From the NCBI RefSeq assembly GCF_003339775.1, contig NZ_CP031088.1, forward strand, positions 1-64,000: 64,000 nt of DNA, given 5' to 3'. Shown here piece after piece: positions 45,911 to 56,629 of the stretch. The stretch comes from Spiroplasma phoeniceum P40 (lineage in GTDB: Bacteria > Bacillota_I > Bacilli_A > Mycoplasmatales > Mycoplasmataceae). Each line of letters starts with the position of its first letter. Positions within the stretch are counted from its first letter, which is position 1. Below the pieces are notes generated by a model. That model saw nothing but the letters and a program-made list of their open reading frames with translations, was not told where the DNA came from and searched no databases. Both the position numbers and the translations under genes were made by a program.

Positions 45911-46416
45911 TTAAAAAAATTTATTAATATCTTGTTGTGTTGCTAATCTTTTATTTTGATTGTTATAAATTTCTATAATTTCTATTAATGTTTTTAATTT
46001 AATATATTTGCTGTCTATAATTGAAAACCCTAAATGACTAAGTCATAGTAATAAGTTAGGAGTAAATTTATTAAATTTATAATCTACTTTTTTGTTAATT
46101 CGCCGTATTCCTGTAAATTTTTGTCATTAACACTAGCACCTACAAATTCCATTATTAAGTTATTAATTTCATTAACATTTTCGGTAATTTCTTTAAATGT
46201 AATTTTTTGACAAAATTCCTTAAAATCTTTAAATTGATTTTCATCAGCTGCTTTCGCAAAAGAAAATAATAATTTTAAAATAAATGAAAATTCATATTTG
46301 TCTTTTTCTAATTTATTTAACAATTCTCCGTATGAACCAAATAAATCCTCATAAATAATTAATGCATAAGTGCTTATATTAACTTTTAATTTTAAACTTT
46401 CTAAATATCTATTCAT
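45911..46416 (-). CDS. Tail assembly chaperone gpG/gpGT with -1 frameshift site
   Basis: The zero frame gives gpG: 110 residues from 46416 (MNRYLESLKLKVNIS) to TAG at 46084-46086. Just before the stop is the canonical slippery heptamer A AAA AAG (46093-46087). A -1 shift there leads into an open frame of 58 codons (VDYKFNKFTPNLLLW through TQQDINKFF) ending at 45911. The same layout of G and GT between tail tube and tape measure genes is conserved in long-tailed phages. The shift itself is inferred. Confidence 0.8.
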
Positions 46417-46996
46417 TTTCGTTTTTTTCTTCTTTTTCTAATTTTGGAACTTGGGAAAAGTAGTTATTATAATTATTTTCATTAGCTTTTTTTGTTGTTT
46501 TAATTTTAATAACATTATCTTCAATTCGTGGTAAGGCGTTTAATTCAAAAGTATAAGTATCTGGGTTTACATTTTCGGTTTGAGTGTTATGAGTTTGGTT
46601 GGGGCGTTTTAAATTAACTCTTAAAAGTCAAATTCTTTTTTCTTCTAAATCACCTTTGATTTCAAACCCCAAAGCAATCTCACTCTTTAAACTAGTTGAT
46701 TTTTCAATATAATTTCCATTTTTATCTTTTTCAATTCCTAAAATTTCTTGTTCAAAATCATCAGATGGTTTTGCTATTGTTAAACTACCACTATAACCTT
46801 GAAAAGAATGTGAAATATAGTATGGTTTATTATCAGCATAAAAGGTATTAGTGTTTTCGCTAACATTTAAACTTAAATTTACTGCTCCTAATATTTTTTG
46901 TGGGATTGCATATTCTGTTTTGTTTGTTGTTTGATTGTATTTTAATTTTGCATAATGAACATTTTCTAGTCCAAATTCAATAATGTTGTTATTCAT
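46409..46996 (-). CDS. Major tail tube protein (phi13 type)
   Basis: 195 residues. FGLENVHYAKL at the start and GFEIKGDLEEKR-W-LLRVNLKRP..THNTQTENVNPDTYTFEL match the phi13-type major tail protein family. The ATGA overlap with gpG shows coupling. These subunits stack as hexamer rings around the tape measure. Confidence 0.8.
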
Positions 46997-47011
46997 TTGT
47001 ATTTTCTCCTT

Positions 47012-47389
47012 TTATCTTTTTAGCAACAAAAATATTTCATAAATTACGATATATAAATTTTGTTCGTATAAATAAAACTCTTGTGCTAATTGATAATTTA
47101 TTTTTTTATTTATTAATTCATTTTCTAGTTTTTCAATTTCATTAAAATTAATTTCATTTTTAAAATTAAAGCAAATTTGGAATGTTTGTCTTATAAAATT
47201 ATTAATATTATCTGATGAAAAAAAGGTATTATCATTAATTCTATAAAAAGTTATATTATTTTCAATGTTATTGAAATTATCTTCATTAAAATTAAAAAAT
47301 GTATATTTAATCTTTTTAGTTGGATAAAGTTTTTTTAATAATTCAATAATTAAATTAATATTTTGCTCTCTTTTATTATTAATAATCAT
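47012..47389 (-). CDS. Probable tail completion protein
   Basis: 125 residues, helical at both ends with a central strand region. Located between an HK97 gp10-like gene and the tail tube gene, the usual place for a tail completion or terminator protein. No motif is clear. Confidence 0.5.
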   Translation of the reverse strand: MIINNKREQNINLIIELLKKLYPTKKIKYTFFNFNEDNFNNIENNITFYRINDNTFFSSDNINNFIRQTFQICFNFKNEINFNEIEKLENELINKKINYQLAQEFYLYEQNLYIVIYEIFLLLKR

Positions 47390-47394
47390 CTTAA

Positions 47395-47793
47395 CTAATA
47401 TTTTAAAATAGTTTCTATTTTTTTAATATATTCATCAATATACTTATTATAAGCATTTCGTAAAAATGGGCGAGGATTAATTTTTTCATTATTTCAATGA
47501 TTAATATATCCATATTCTAATAAGTGGATTATTTGATATTGTTTAGTGGCATAAATTACACCAATTATTTTATCTTTGGTTAATTTTATTTTAAAAACAA
47601 AATAATCTTTTAAATGTCTTCTTTTTGTTAAATGTTTATTGCTAATAGGGCAAGTAATTTTAATTTCTGCCAATATTTTTTCACCTACATTTTTAATTTC
47701 TGCTTTTATTTGTTCTTGGATATCATAAGTATATTGTTGGATTGAGTCTGCAACAAAATCAAATATATCAACTACTGAATTACTTTTTTTCAT
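47395..47793 (-). CDS. HK97 gp10-like head-tail protein
   Basis: 132 residues. The sequence CPISNKHLTKRRHLKDYFVFK, then LLEYGYINHW and PRPFLRNAYNKYID, matches the gp10 pattern (APV.TG.L..S; E.G...PA.PFLRPA). I take ATG at 47793 with AAGGTG upstream over the in-frame TTG at 47802. Confidence 0.75.
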
Positions 47794-47803
47794 TTTTAAC
47801 ACC

Positions 47804-48130
47804 TTATCTTAAACTTAAAAATAGTTCTAAAAATCCATCTTGTCTGTCATAAGTTCTAATAATTTCATATTCTTGTCAATTATTTTGATATTTATAATCA
47901 ATTAAAATAAATTTTTCATTATCATACATATATTTATCTATAAGTAATTTTATTTCTAATTTTATGCCCGCCATTCTAGCGGTGTAAAAATCATTAGCAT
48001 AAATTGATTTAATATCACAAAATACTTGTTTTTTATTTTTAGTTATTTTTTTATGACTTAATGGATTTTCGTCATCTTCTTTATCAATTAGAAAAGCATA
48101 ATCATTTAATAAAATTAAATTATCTTTCAA
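47804..48130 (-). CDS. Head-tail joining (head closure) protein
   Basis: 108 residues with a TGA Trp codon. QVFCDIKSIYANDFYTARMAGIKLE and EYEIIRTYDRQDGFLEL resemble phage head-tail adaptors (compare EFY.A...G.K and Y.I.....D). It overlaps the connector gene before it by 11 bases. Confidence 0.65.
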
Positions 48131-48488
48131 TTTTATTTTTTTCTAGTTTTTTAATATCTTTTAATTTCTTTTTTAATTCTGTGAGTTCTTTTTCTAATTG
48201 ATATATCGTTGTTTGTGGATAATTAGCATATTTATACATTAATTGTTGAATATTATAGTTAAGAATAGTATAAAATTTTTCTCCAATTAATTCACGCCCT
48301 AAATTTTCCTTAACATAAATAGAAATAATATTTTTTAATTGTTCATCATTTGCTTCTTCAATAATTTGAAAAGGAAGACCTGAATTTATTAAAATATTTT
48401 TAGCTGATTGAATTAAAGTTTTTATTTCTTCATCAAATAAATTATGCTGAATTCGTAAACTTAATTTAACAAAATTTAATAAGTCCAT
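48120..48488 (-). CDS. Head-tail connector (gp6-like)
   Basis: 122 residues, mostly helical. MDLLNFVKLSLRIQHNLFDEEIKTLIQSAKNIL has the typical gp6-type start (L..VK..LRI....D.EI..LI..A). Located directly after the capsid gene. The C-terminus is a lysine-rich coiled coil. Confidence 0.75.
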   Translation of the reverse strand: MDLLNFVKLSLRIQHNLFDEEIKTLIQSAKNILINSGLPFQIIEEANDEQLKNIISIYVKENLGRELIGEKFYTILNYNIQQLMYKYANYPQTTIYQLEKELTELKKKLKDIKKLEKNKIER

Positions 48489-48511
48489 ATTGATCCTCCT
48501 TTATTTTTAAA

Positions 48512-50287
48512 TTACTCAGGTTGGAAATTTACAAAAGCATTTTTTTCAACAACTTTCCCGTCTAAAATGGCTGCTCCCACATAAGTATGTAAAAGTTTTT
48601 TAATTCCGATATGTTCAGAATATCTTAGAGTTAAAGGTTCTTGGAAATTTACATAATAAGTATTTAATTTTCCAAAAGAAATACAATTATTTTTATTTGT
48701 TTTAGAAAATGTAGGATATGTGTCTGTTAAAACAACTTCATAACCTAAGATTTTATTAGTGACTCCATCTGAACTTATATTGTGGTTTCAAATAGGGCGA
48801 TCATTTTTATCTTTAATATTTTGAATAGTTCAGAATGTTTCGTTATTCATTACAAATTTAGCACCATTTGAATATCCTAATTTTAATGATTTAATCATTT
48901 CAATAATAGCATCGTAATTTAATTCTTTAATTTTTACACTTTTAATGCTTGTATCTGATAATATTCCAGTTGGTTGACCTTTTCCAGTTCCAGTGGCGAT
49001 TGATTGTTCAATACCCTCTTTAATTCTGTTTGTAATTACTCTAATTACAAAAGCTTCAAAATCTTCAATCGTCATAAATCTTGTAGTTTCTGAAAATTCA
49101 AGCGAAGTGGCAATAATGTGACCATCAAATTTAATACTATCTAAGTTTGATTCTCCTTTTACTTCTTGCCCCTCTGTGACAAATTTAGCTGCTGTTGAAT
49201 CTTTTTCATACGCAATATCTAATTTTCCTCGGTGCTCTAAAATAGTTATTTCATTAATTAAATTAGAAGTTAATTTAATTTCATTTAAGATGTTTTTTCA
49301 TATTGTAGTAGGTACAAGCGGACTCGCATCTTCATTTCCAGTTGGATTTGTTCCAACTTGTAAGAATTTTGTTTCTTGTGGCGTTAATTGTTGTCTTTGC
49401 ATTTTTTTTAATCATGCATTTTTATATTCTCTTGTATCTAAAATATCTTTTTGATTATAGATAGTTTTAATTTCCATTTGTTCTGTTCCCCTTAATGTTT
49501 GTAAAATTGTGCTATTTCCGTTTTCAATATTTTTAATATTTTTTTCTAAATATTCATTTCTTATTTTTTGAGTTTCTGTAATTTCTTCATTTAATTTTTT
49601 AATTGCAGTTAATAACTCTTTTTGTTCTTGTAATTCTTTATTAGATAAATTATTTTTCTTTAATTCCATATTTTCTAATTGTTCTTTTTTTTCTTCTAAT
49701 TCATTGTTGGAATCAATAATTTTGTCATTTAATTCTTTTAAATTCACTTTTTCCATGTTTTTTTCTCCTTTGATATTTTTAATTTCTTGTATTTTACTCT
49801 GTGGATTTGCTCCTAATGGAACCAAAGAAATTTCGTCAACTTCAATTTGTTTTAAATAACGAACAACTTGGCCGTTTATTTCTGTTGGTTCTGATTTTAA
49901 AATACGATATCCTATACTTAACTGCATTGGTCTATTATCTTTTTGCATTTGTTTAGCAATTTCGTAAGTTTCTTTTCCATAATTAGTATTAGTATATATT
50001 TTAATTTTTGCCCATAATCCGTCTTTTCGGTTTTCTAAATCTGCAACACCCAAAATTTTTTCGTGATTATGAGATAAAAACACTGGCACAGTTTTACCAT
50101 TTTTTAAATCATTTTCAAAACTTTTGTAGTCAGTAATGTCATTGTGATAATCAACTACATCATATTTATTTGCTATTCCGATAATTTCGTTTGTACTAAA
50201 TTTATCTTCTTTTATTTCTTTTATTTTTTTTATATTAAAATCAATTTTTTTAGTAATTTCATTATTAATAATTTTATTGTTGTCCAT
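48512..50287 (-). CDS. Prohead protease fused in frame to HK97-type major capsid protein
   Basis: One frame of 591 residues with no sense-stop other than TGA. Residues 1 to about 170 are a prohead protease: VPVFLSHNHE with the catalytic His, MQLSIGYRI with the nucleophile Ser, and EVDEISLVPLGANP. Then a coiled-coil delta domain (about 178-265) leads into the capsid (NPTGNEDASPLVP, ITILEHRG, GTGKGQPTGIL). A strong internal RBS (AAGGAGA, 49764-49770) precedes an in-frame ATG at 49756, which would give the capsid alone. Confidence 0.85.
49754..49770 (-). promoter_or_regulatory. Internal RBS and start for capsid protein
   Basis: AAAGGAGA ends 7 bases before ATG 49756, in frame with the protease. 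A weaker second candidate (AAGGGGA before an ATG encoding MEIKTIYNQ) lies near 49478. Confidence 0.6.
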
Positions 50288-51479
50288 TGTTTTCTCCATT
50301 TTTTTCATCATCTACTTTTCCATAATTTCAATTTAAAAAGGTATCTCCTCCCTCATAAGGATCTAAACCAAATAATAATTTTCTTATTTCATTTGGGTTT
50401 ATTGCACCAAGTTCAACACCTTTTAAACTATTTGATAAGTTTAATATTATTAATCTACTATCTAATACAAACTCAAAATATTGCCCTAATTCTAATTCTT
50501 TTTTAGTAAAAATTTTAAAGGTAAATTCTTTTTCTAATTGTCTTAAAACTGGATGAATTACAGTAGATAAATAACTTAAAAATTGTTCTGAATTATAAGT
50601 CCCTTTAACAATCTCGGGTGCTATATTAAAAAATTTATAAATTAAATTTTCAGAATATTCATTTTGTTCTTTACTAAACTTTGATATATTACTATCAATT
50701 TTTTTAAAATCTTGTCCATAAGATAAATACGCAACTCTTTTATTACTAAAATTGGTATTTTTAAAATTAATATCTTCAACTGGTAAAACTGGCAACATTT
50801 GGGATCTCTCTTGGTTAAACTGCGTAGGAGCACCAGTTGGCCCCAGTGGCATATTTGTGGTAATTATCCCCATTAAAGAATTTGTTTCTTTAAAATTGTT
50901 AATAATAGAGTTTGTCATTTCTTCTAATATTCTTTTACTTGGTTCAAGCGAATTATTAGGATTATCCCCTAAGAAATTTTTATTATAAAATTTCCGTAGA
51001 TGAATTATTTGAGAATACGGTAATATCTCAAATGCATTATTATTTTGATAAAATCTTATAAATAATTCATTATCCTTAGACAATAATTCAATAGTGCTGT
51101 ATTCGATTGGAATTAAAGAAATGATTTTATCATTAATATCTTTTTCTATTTTAATAAAAACATTCCCTTGCAAAAATAAATTAGTAATTATCTTATAATA
51201 AAAATCATAACTACTCATTAAATTGTTTGGTCTCAAATTTAATAAATAATCAAAATTAGATTTTTTTATTTTTTCATTTTGGCGATATGTATTAACTGAT
51301 ACTTGTGCTATATCAGTAGCAATCCGATTAATTGTGCTTTTAATTACATCAATTTGATAATTATTCTGAAAATTAGTAAAAAAGTCTTTTCATTCAAACT
51401 TAACAATATCAACTTGAGAATTTTTAGGCGTTTTATTTACATCATTATTATTTTCTTTATTTTTTTTATATCAAAACAT
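50274..51479 (-). CDS. Portal protein (HK97 type)
   Basis: 401 residues. IDVIKSTINRIATDIAQVSVNTY at the start, LFLQGNVFIKIEKD, then PYSQIIHLRKFYN and the segment IAPEIVKGTYNSEQFLSYLSTVIHPVL are typical of HK97-type portals. It forms the dodecameric DNA gate. RBS-like AAGGCTGGTG lies in the leader 3-12 bases upstream, and it overlaps the protease by 14 bases. Confidence 0.9.
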
Positions 51480-51482
51480 AAT

Positions 51483-51596
51483 CACCAGCCTTAACAATAA
51501 TAATTAACCCCATCATTTATTGTCGTCGTGATGATACCGTCATTAAAATTATTTGTCAAATAAAAAAAGACAATTTATATTGTCTTTAAAATATAA
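51483..51596. repeat. 115-bp intergenic repeat, copy 2 (promoter and leader)
   Basis: Nearly identical to 39846-39962; the one clear difference is in the promoter spacer (AAAATTATTTG versus AAAAATATTTG). Confidence 0.85.
51528..51562 (-). promoter_or_regulatory. Phage promoter, copy 4
   Basis: Minus strand TTGACA (51554-51559), 17-bp spacer, TATCAT (51531-51536). Drives portal, capsid and tail genes. A terminator hairpin (AAAGACAAT) lies upstream at about 51567-51589. Confidence 0.8.
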
Positions 51597-51734
51597 CAAT
51601 GATAAAATCAACTAGTGTAAAATTAAATAATTTTAACAAAAAAATATTTTTTAATTAAATTTATAATATATAGGGATAATAATAAATTAAAAAAGAAAAT
51701 ACATTAATAAAAATTTTTAAAAAAATTTAAATAT

Positions 51735-52478
51735 ATGAATAATTATTATATTTTTATAGATGATAGTGGCAATATTAATTTAACTAGTAAGGAAAGTTAT
51801 TTTGTATATGGTGCATTAATTTTTAATGATTTTAATAAAGTTGTTGAATTTGAAACAAAATGAAAAAATAATTTACAAAGTAAATTTGGTAAAATAACCG
51901 AAAAAAAAGCTAGTGAAAAAATAAATCGAGGAGCTAGAAATTCATTTTATGATATAATAATTAATTTTTCTTACTCAAAAGCATATATAGTTGCCAATAA
52001 AAAAAATTATTATAAATTAAAAGAAATTGAATATAATTATAATTATATGCTAGAAAATATTCAAGATTCAAATAAGGATAAAATTAAAAGACTAATAAAA
52101 AAAGAAAGAAAAAAAATGTATGAAATATAAAAAACTTATTTAATATCAAGTTTAGTTTCTGAAATAATTAAAAAACTAAAAATAAAAAATAAATCAAATG
52201 TAAAAATTATTATAGATATTGATAATTTTAATTTTACTTTTAATGAATGAAATAATTATTTTAACAATATGCATCCTTATTTAAAATTTAAAAAAATTAA
52301 TTATGAATTACAAATAGTTGATTCTAAAAAAAATTTCATTTTACAAGGATCGGATTTTTGAGCAAATGCTGTTTGAAGAAATTTTGAAAGAAATAATAAT
52401 GATTTTTTTTCTTATTTTTTAATTGAAAATGATGATGAAAATATTTTTGAAGTTAAACACCCTTGAAATGAATGATAA
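51735..52478 (+). pseudogene. DUF3800-like protein with an internal stop
   Basis: Begins MNNYYIFIDDSGNINLTSKE, matching the DUF3800 start (..I..DESG). A TAA at 52128-52130 splits the frame, which stays open to 52478 (KIIIDIDNFNF; LQGSDFWANAVWRNFE, typical of DUF3800's C-terminal D..A). DUF3800 proteins are RNase H-like and often occur in prophages and defence islands. It could still be two polypeptides, but the second half has no RBS. Confidence 0.6.
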
Positions 52479-52494
52479 ATAGTATATAATATAA

Positions 52495-52556
52495 TTATAG
52501 GTGGGTCGTATGGACTTGTCCGCTATCGGTAAGAGCATTGTTTGTTTCCCCACCTA
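52495..52556 (+). ncRNA. Candidate small RNA closed by GGTGGG/CCCACC
   Basis: TATAAT (about 52485-52495) precedes an about 57-nt element that begins GGTGGG and ends CCCACC, with an inner hairpin, and is followed directly by a terminator. It is G+C-rich for this genome. No family recognised. Confidence 0.45.
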
Positions 52557-52582
52557 AAAAAGAGATTTAATAATCTCTTTTT
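52556..52582. terminator. Bidirectional terminator for TerL and the small RNA
   Basis: AGAGATT and AATCTCT with flanking A and T runs. Confidence 0.75.
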
Positions 52583-54285
52583 TATTTTTGAGAATATATT
52601 TTATATAATTCAATATAAATTCGGTCTTTATTATCGCGAAAGATTTTATAAGCAAATAGAAGGGCAATAAAACCGTCAATTCGTTTGTTTTTTGATCTTT
52701 TAATTGGCATCATATTTTCTTTTTCTTCATCAATAAGAACATCAACATTATTAAAGTGTAATTTTAATAAAGGGTTTTGATTAAAAACAAATTTATTGTC
52801 ATCAAATTCTAATTTAAGGGCTTTTATAATTGGGCTAATTGTTCTTACTCCAAATCTAATTAAATTATTTATAAGATAAAATCCTGCATTATCTAAATGT
52901 TGTTTTAAAAGATATGAGTTAAAAGTATCATATCCTATACCATAACAAATTAAATTATATTTTTTCATTATATTTATAATATAATTAACAATTTCACTAA
53001 TATTGATTTCTTCTCCTTTGCATAATGTTAATATTCCTTGTTCTTGGTAAAGTTTATATGGAATTTTATCTTCTGTTGTTTTTTCAATTATTCTTGCTTC
53101 TGGCATAAAAAATTGTGATAATAATATAAATTCATTTGTGTCTAAATTTGGGATTAAAAATACGACTGCACTTAGATCGTTTGTTTTTGATAAATCAATT
53201 CCAATAGTACAAATTCTATTTTTTATTAAGTATTCATCGGTATTAATAATTTTATTATTTTTAGTTTCTAAATCTAATCGACTAAAAAGGGCACTATCTA
53301 AATTGCTCTTTAAATTACAATGTTTAATTAAAAAATTTGGTTGTTGAGTTGGTGTAATTAATGCTTCTTGTCATTCGGCTTTAAAATTATCAATATATTT
53401 AGAAATACCCAAATTTGGATTAGCTTTATAAAGATTGTTAAAATTTTTTCATTCATTTCTTTCATCAAGTTCATAAATTCAAGGTAAAAATTTATTATCT
53501 TTTATTGTGTTTTCTAAAACTTTCTCAGCATAAGAATATCTTTCATCGAAAATATTTTCTCTAATAGATCCATTGGTTGTTATTAATAACATTAAATAAT
53601 CTTTTCTTTTTGCGGTTGCTGTTCGCATAACATCATAAATGTCACGCTTTTCCATCATTGCTACTTCATCTAAAACAACAAAATAGGGGTTTAAACCATC
53701 TAATGTTTTTGTTTCTGATGATAGTGGTTGAAAAAAAGAATTATTATGTATAAACTCTATTTTATCTCGCTTAACTTTTAAAATTTTATTTAAGTTAGGA
53801 TTAATAAAAATCATTCGCCGCATTTCTTCATAAACTCTTTTTGCTTGATCTCGTTTGGTTGCAATAGAATAAAGTTCGGCATTTGCTTCATTATCTAAAA
53901 TTAAACTTTTTAAAGCGATTGCAGAAGCAAGGGCGGTTTTTCCATTTCCTCTTCCGACAATTAAGAGTGCTTCTTTAAATCTTCTTAAATTTGTTTTTTT
54001 ATCATAAAAACCATATAATGCTTCTAAAAATGCTTTTTGCCATAATTCTAATTTAAAATTTTGTTTATTATATTCTCCAGTTGTATGAAAACAAGATTTT
54101 TCAATAAAGCTAATTGTTTTATTTGCTTCTTTGTGATTAAAATAATAATCTTTATTTGATTTTAATTCTTTTACTAATGTGGAAACAATTTTTTTAATTT
54201 TTATTCCAACTTTATTTTTATTGGAGTTTTTATTTATTCATTCATAATATATTTCTAAATTTGTTTTTTCATTATTTGCTTGCAT
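52582..54285 (-). CDS. Terminase large subunit
   Basis: 567 residues with many TGA Trp codons. Walker A is LIVGRGNGKTALAS near residue 105, Walker B is FVVLDEVAMME, and TTNGS is the coupling motif. The nuclease domain has TIGIDLSKTNDLSAVVFL (first Asp) and KNKRIDGFIALLFAY near the end (D.. with A). It packages phage DNA with TerS. AGAGGA precedes ATG 54285, two bases after the TerS stop. Confidence 0.93.
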
Positions 54286-54287
54286 TC

Positions 54288-54791
54288 TTATTTTTCCTCT
54301 GAATTATCATATAAATTATTAAAATTAAAAGTATCGGAATTATCTTTTTGATTAGCTATTTTTATTCATTGTTCTATTATTTCATATCCAGCTTTATAAT
54401 CTTTATATGCTTGTCCATAAGAAATTAAAGCGGGGTGTCTTACTTCTTTTGGTTTTCCACGATTATTATCGGTTTCAGAAAATAATTTACCGTCATTAAT
54501 TAAGGTTTGTATTTCATTATTAATGTTATTTAAAGTTAATTTAAGGGTACAAAATTCTTCTAAAAAATCAAGTTTAATAATATCTAAAATAACATTTTTT
54601 TCTTTTAAAAATCGTTTATATTTATTTATTAATTTTTCTTTATCTTTTTCTCAATTTAAAAGGTTTTCGTGTTGGTTTAAGTTATTGTTTTCTTTTGTTA
54701 AAATGCTTTCATTTTTTGTCAAAAAAGGGGAATTTTTTGTTAAATTTTGGCTATTTTTTGCTTGTTTTTTGCTATTTTTTAACTCATTCAT
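54288..54791 (-). CDS. Terminase small subunit (P27-like)
   Basis: 167 residues. An N-terminal Asn/Lys-rich part is followed by a helical core (LEEFCTLKLTLNNINNEIQTLI) and HPALISYGQAYKDYKAGYEIIEQWIKIA, which matches the P27-type family (NP.......A......LG). It lies directly before TerL. It recognises the packaging site. Confidence 0.75.
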
Positions 54792-55152
54792 TTATAAAAA
54801 CTCCTTTATTTACGGGTTTTTTTATTATTTTTAGTATAAAAGTGCGGTTTTTTTCAAAATTAAAAAAAGTGTACACGGAACCCCACCACATCGGAACCCA
54901 AAAAGTCCTTATTTTAAAGGACTTATAGGGGGGTATATAAGTAAAATAAAATTAATATTTATATAACTAATTACACCGTGATGATACCGTCATTAAAATT
55001 ATTTGTCAAATAAAAAACAACAAAATTAAATGTTGTTTTAAATAAGTAAAAAAATAAAAGAAATACCAAACATATATTAGATGTCTATATTTATTATAAA
55101 AATTTATAATATAAGTATAATACTAAAAAATTTTAAAATTTATATTTATTAA
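54792..55152. other. terS leader with hairpin and G-rich tract
   Basis: Holds promoter copy 5, a stem AAGTCCTT/AAGGACTT (about 54903-54926) with a T run in the minus direction, and a GGGGGG tract near 54929. The terminator lies between promoter and terS, so either it is an attenuator or the region is a packaging site. No gene. Confidence 0.5.
54978..55012 (-). promoter_or_regulatory. Phage promoter, copy 5
   Basis: Minus strand TTGACA (55004-55009), 17-bp spacer, TATCAT (54981-54986). Directs terS-terL. Confidence 0.8.
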
Positions 55153-55830
55153 TTATTTTTTATTTAGTTGTTTAATAATTTCAGTTTTTACAATATCAAT
55201 TTTTAAAAGTTCTTGAATAAAATATTGTAAATTTTTATTTGCATGATTTCTACGTTCCAAATCTATTGAATAATAATCTAGACCTAGTAATTTACAAAAT
55301 TCTTGTCCTATCATAATATCCTCTAAAGGTATCTTTTTCTTAAATCCTTTAAATATCTCATTTTTATCATTATTATTAAAACTACACATATAAATTTTAG
55401 TCTTAAAACTAACAATTTTAGAAATATCATTTTGAAATTCTAAAAGTTGTTCATATTCTCCAATTGCTTTTTTTGTATCAAAAACTCAACCATCTTTTAA
55501 TTCAATAATATTTAATGTTTCGTTTGTTTTTTGAATAACTATAAAATCAGGTTCTTTTGAATTACTAACAGATGATTTTTTTACAATTTTTTTGGGAATT
55601 ATTACAATATTTCAATTTATTTCTTCTCTTCTTAAAATTCTTTCAAATTCATTTACATTACTAATTACATATTCAGATTTTTCCAAAATAATTCTTTCTA
55701 GTTCATTACCGTTTGAAATAGAAGTTGAATGAATTTTTGTAATAAGTTCACCTAAATCTATATTATTAAAAACTCTTGCATATGAACCACTTGAATTAAT
55801 TTTTTTCTTTCTTTCACTAATTAGTGCCAT
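55153..55830 (-). CDS. Restriction-type PD-(D/E)XK endonuclease
   Basis: 225 residues. The motif KEPDFIVIQK...LNIIELKDG fits a PD-x(n)-E-x-K nuclease centre. It overlaps the adenine methyltransferase gene by 14 bases, as in many type II restriction-modification operons, so it is probably the cognate restriction enzyme. The specificity is unknown. Its C-terminus (DYYSIDLERRNHANKNLQYFIQ) is not recognised. Confidence 0.65.
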
Positions 55831-56551
55831 TTTCAGTAAAATCCTTTAAATCTGAACCTAAAAAAAGTCTATTTTTAACTATTGCAGAATCCATTACAGA
55901 AAAACTCCCAGCTGCTGGATCTAAAATAACATCTCCCTCATTAGAAACCGCTTCTATTAAAATTTCTTGCAAACCACGTGGTTTTTGGTGTGGGTGAATT
56001 TTAACATCAATTTTTTCTGATCAAACATCTCTAATATTACGTGTTTTTCAAATATTTTTAGCCCTAATTGGCGGTTTTTGTAAAATAAGAAGATATTCGC
56101 TTTGTTTCCGCGTCCTATAGCCCATTCCCATTCTTTCTTTATCTCATACAATCATATCAACTATTGTTAAATTTGTATTTCTAATTCAAGGTGCAATTCC
56201 TTGACATAAATGAAATTTATCTACCCATAAAAAGAGATGTCCTGTTTCCATCAAAACTCTATTTATTTCTTCCATAAATTTCTTAATAGTTATTTCATCC
56301 ATTTGTTCTAATTCTGAACGTTTTATTTGCCGTTTTCCTTCATTGCCATATGACATTTTATCTAAAATACCTCTATATTGTGGATCAAAAAAAACTACAG
56401 GAATTGAGTCATCCTTTAAATTACTAAGTAATTCAAAACCATTTATAAAATATTTAAAATTAAATTTCATAATTTTATTTTTAAATATATCTATACCAAA
56501 TGGCATTTTTTTTGTTCTAATTTTTGTAAAAACAGATTTATTATTTTCCAT
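55817..56551 (-). CDS. DNA adenine/cytosine-N4 methyltransferase (type II, beta-class order)
   Basis: 244 residues. The catalytic motif PVVFFDPQYRG (DPPY variant with Gln) comes first, and the SAM motif VILDPAAGSFSV lies near the C-terminus; this order is that of the beta class. The tail-like HPHQKPRGLQEILI is typical. Together with the next gene it forms a restriction-modification pair. ATG 56551; a TGA Trp lies at 56186. Confidence 0.85.
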
Positions 56552-56629
56552 ATATATTTACCTCATTTCATATTTAATATTATCATCTTTAATTTTAATA
56601 TATTTAAAATTAAATTATTTTATTATTTT

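Noticed and set aside
54523-54834. Hydrophobic + strand ORFs within terS, dcm and other minus-strand genes
   Set aside because: Phe/Leu-rich translations of the complement of Lys/Asn-rich genes are artefacts; no RBS.
39894-55012. The five 34-base intergenic copies as CRISPR or IS ends
   Set aside because: They are far apart, all in one direction, and contain a perfect -35/-10 pair ahead of genes, so promoters explain them better.
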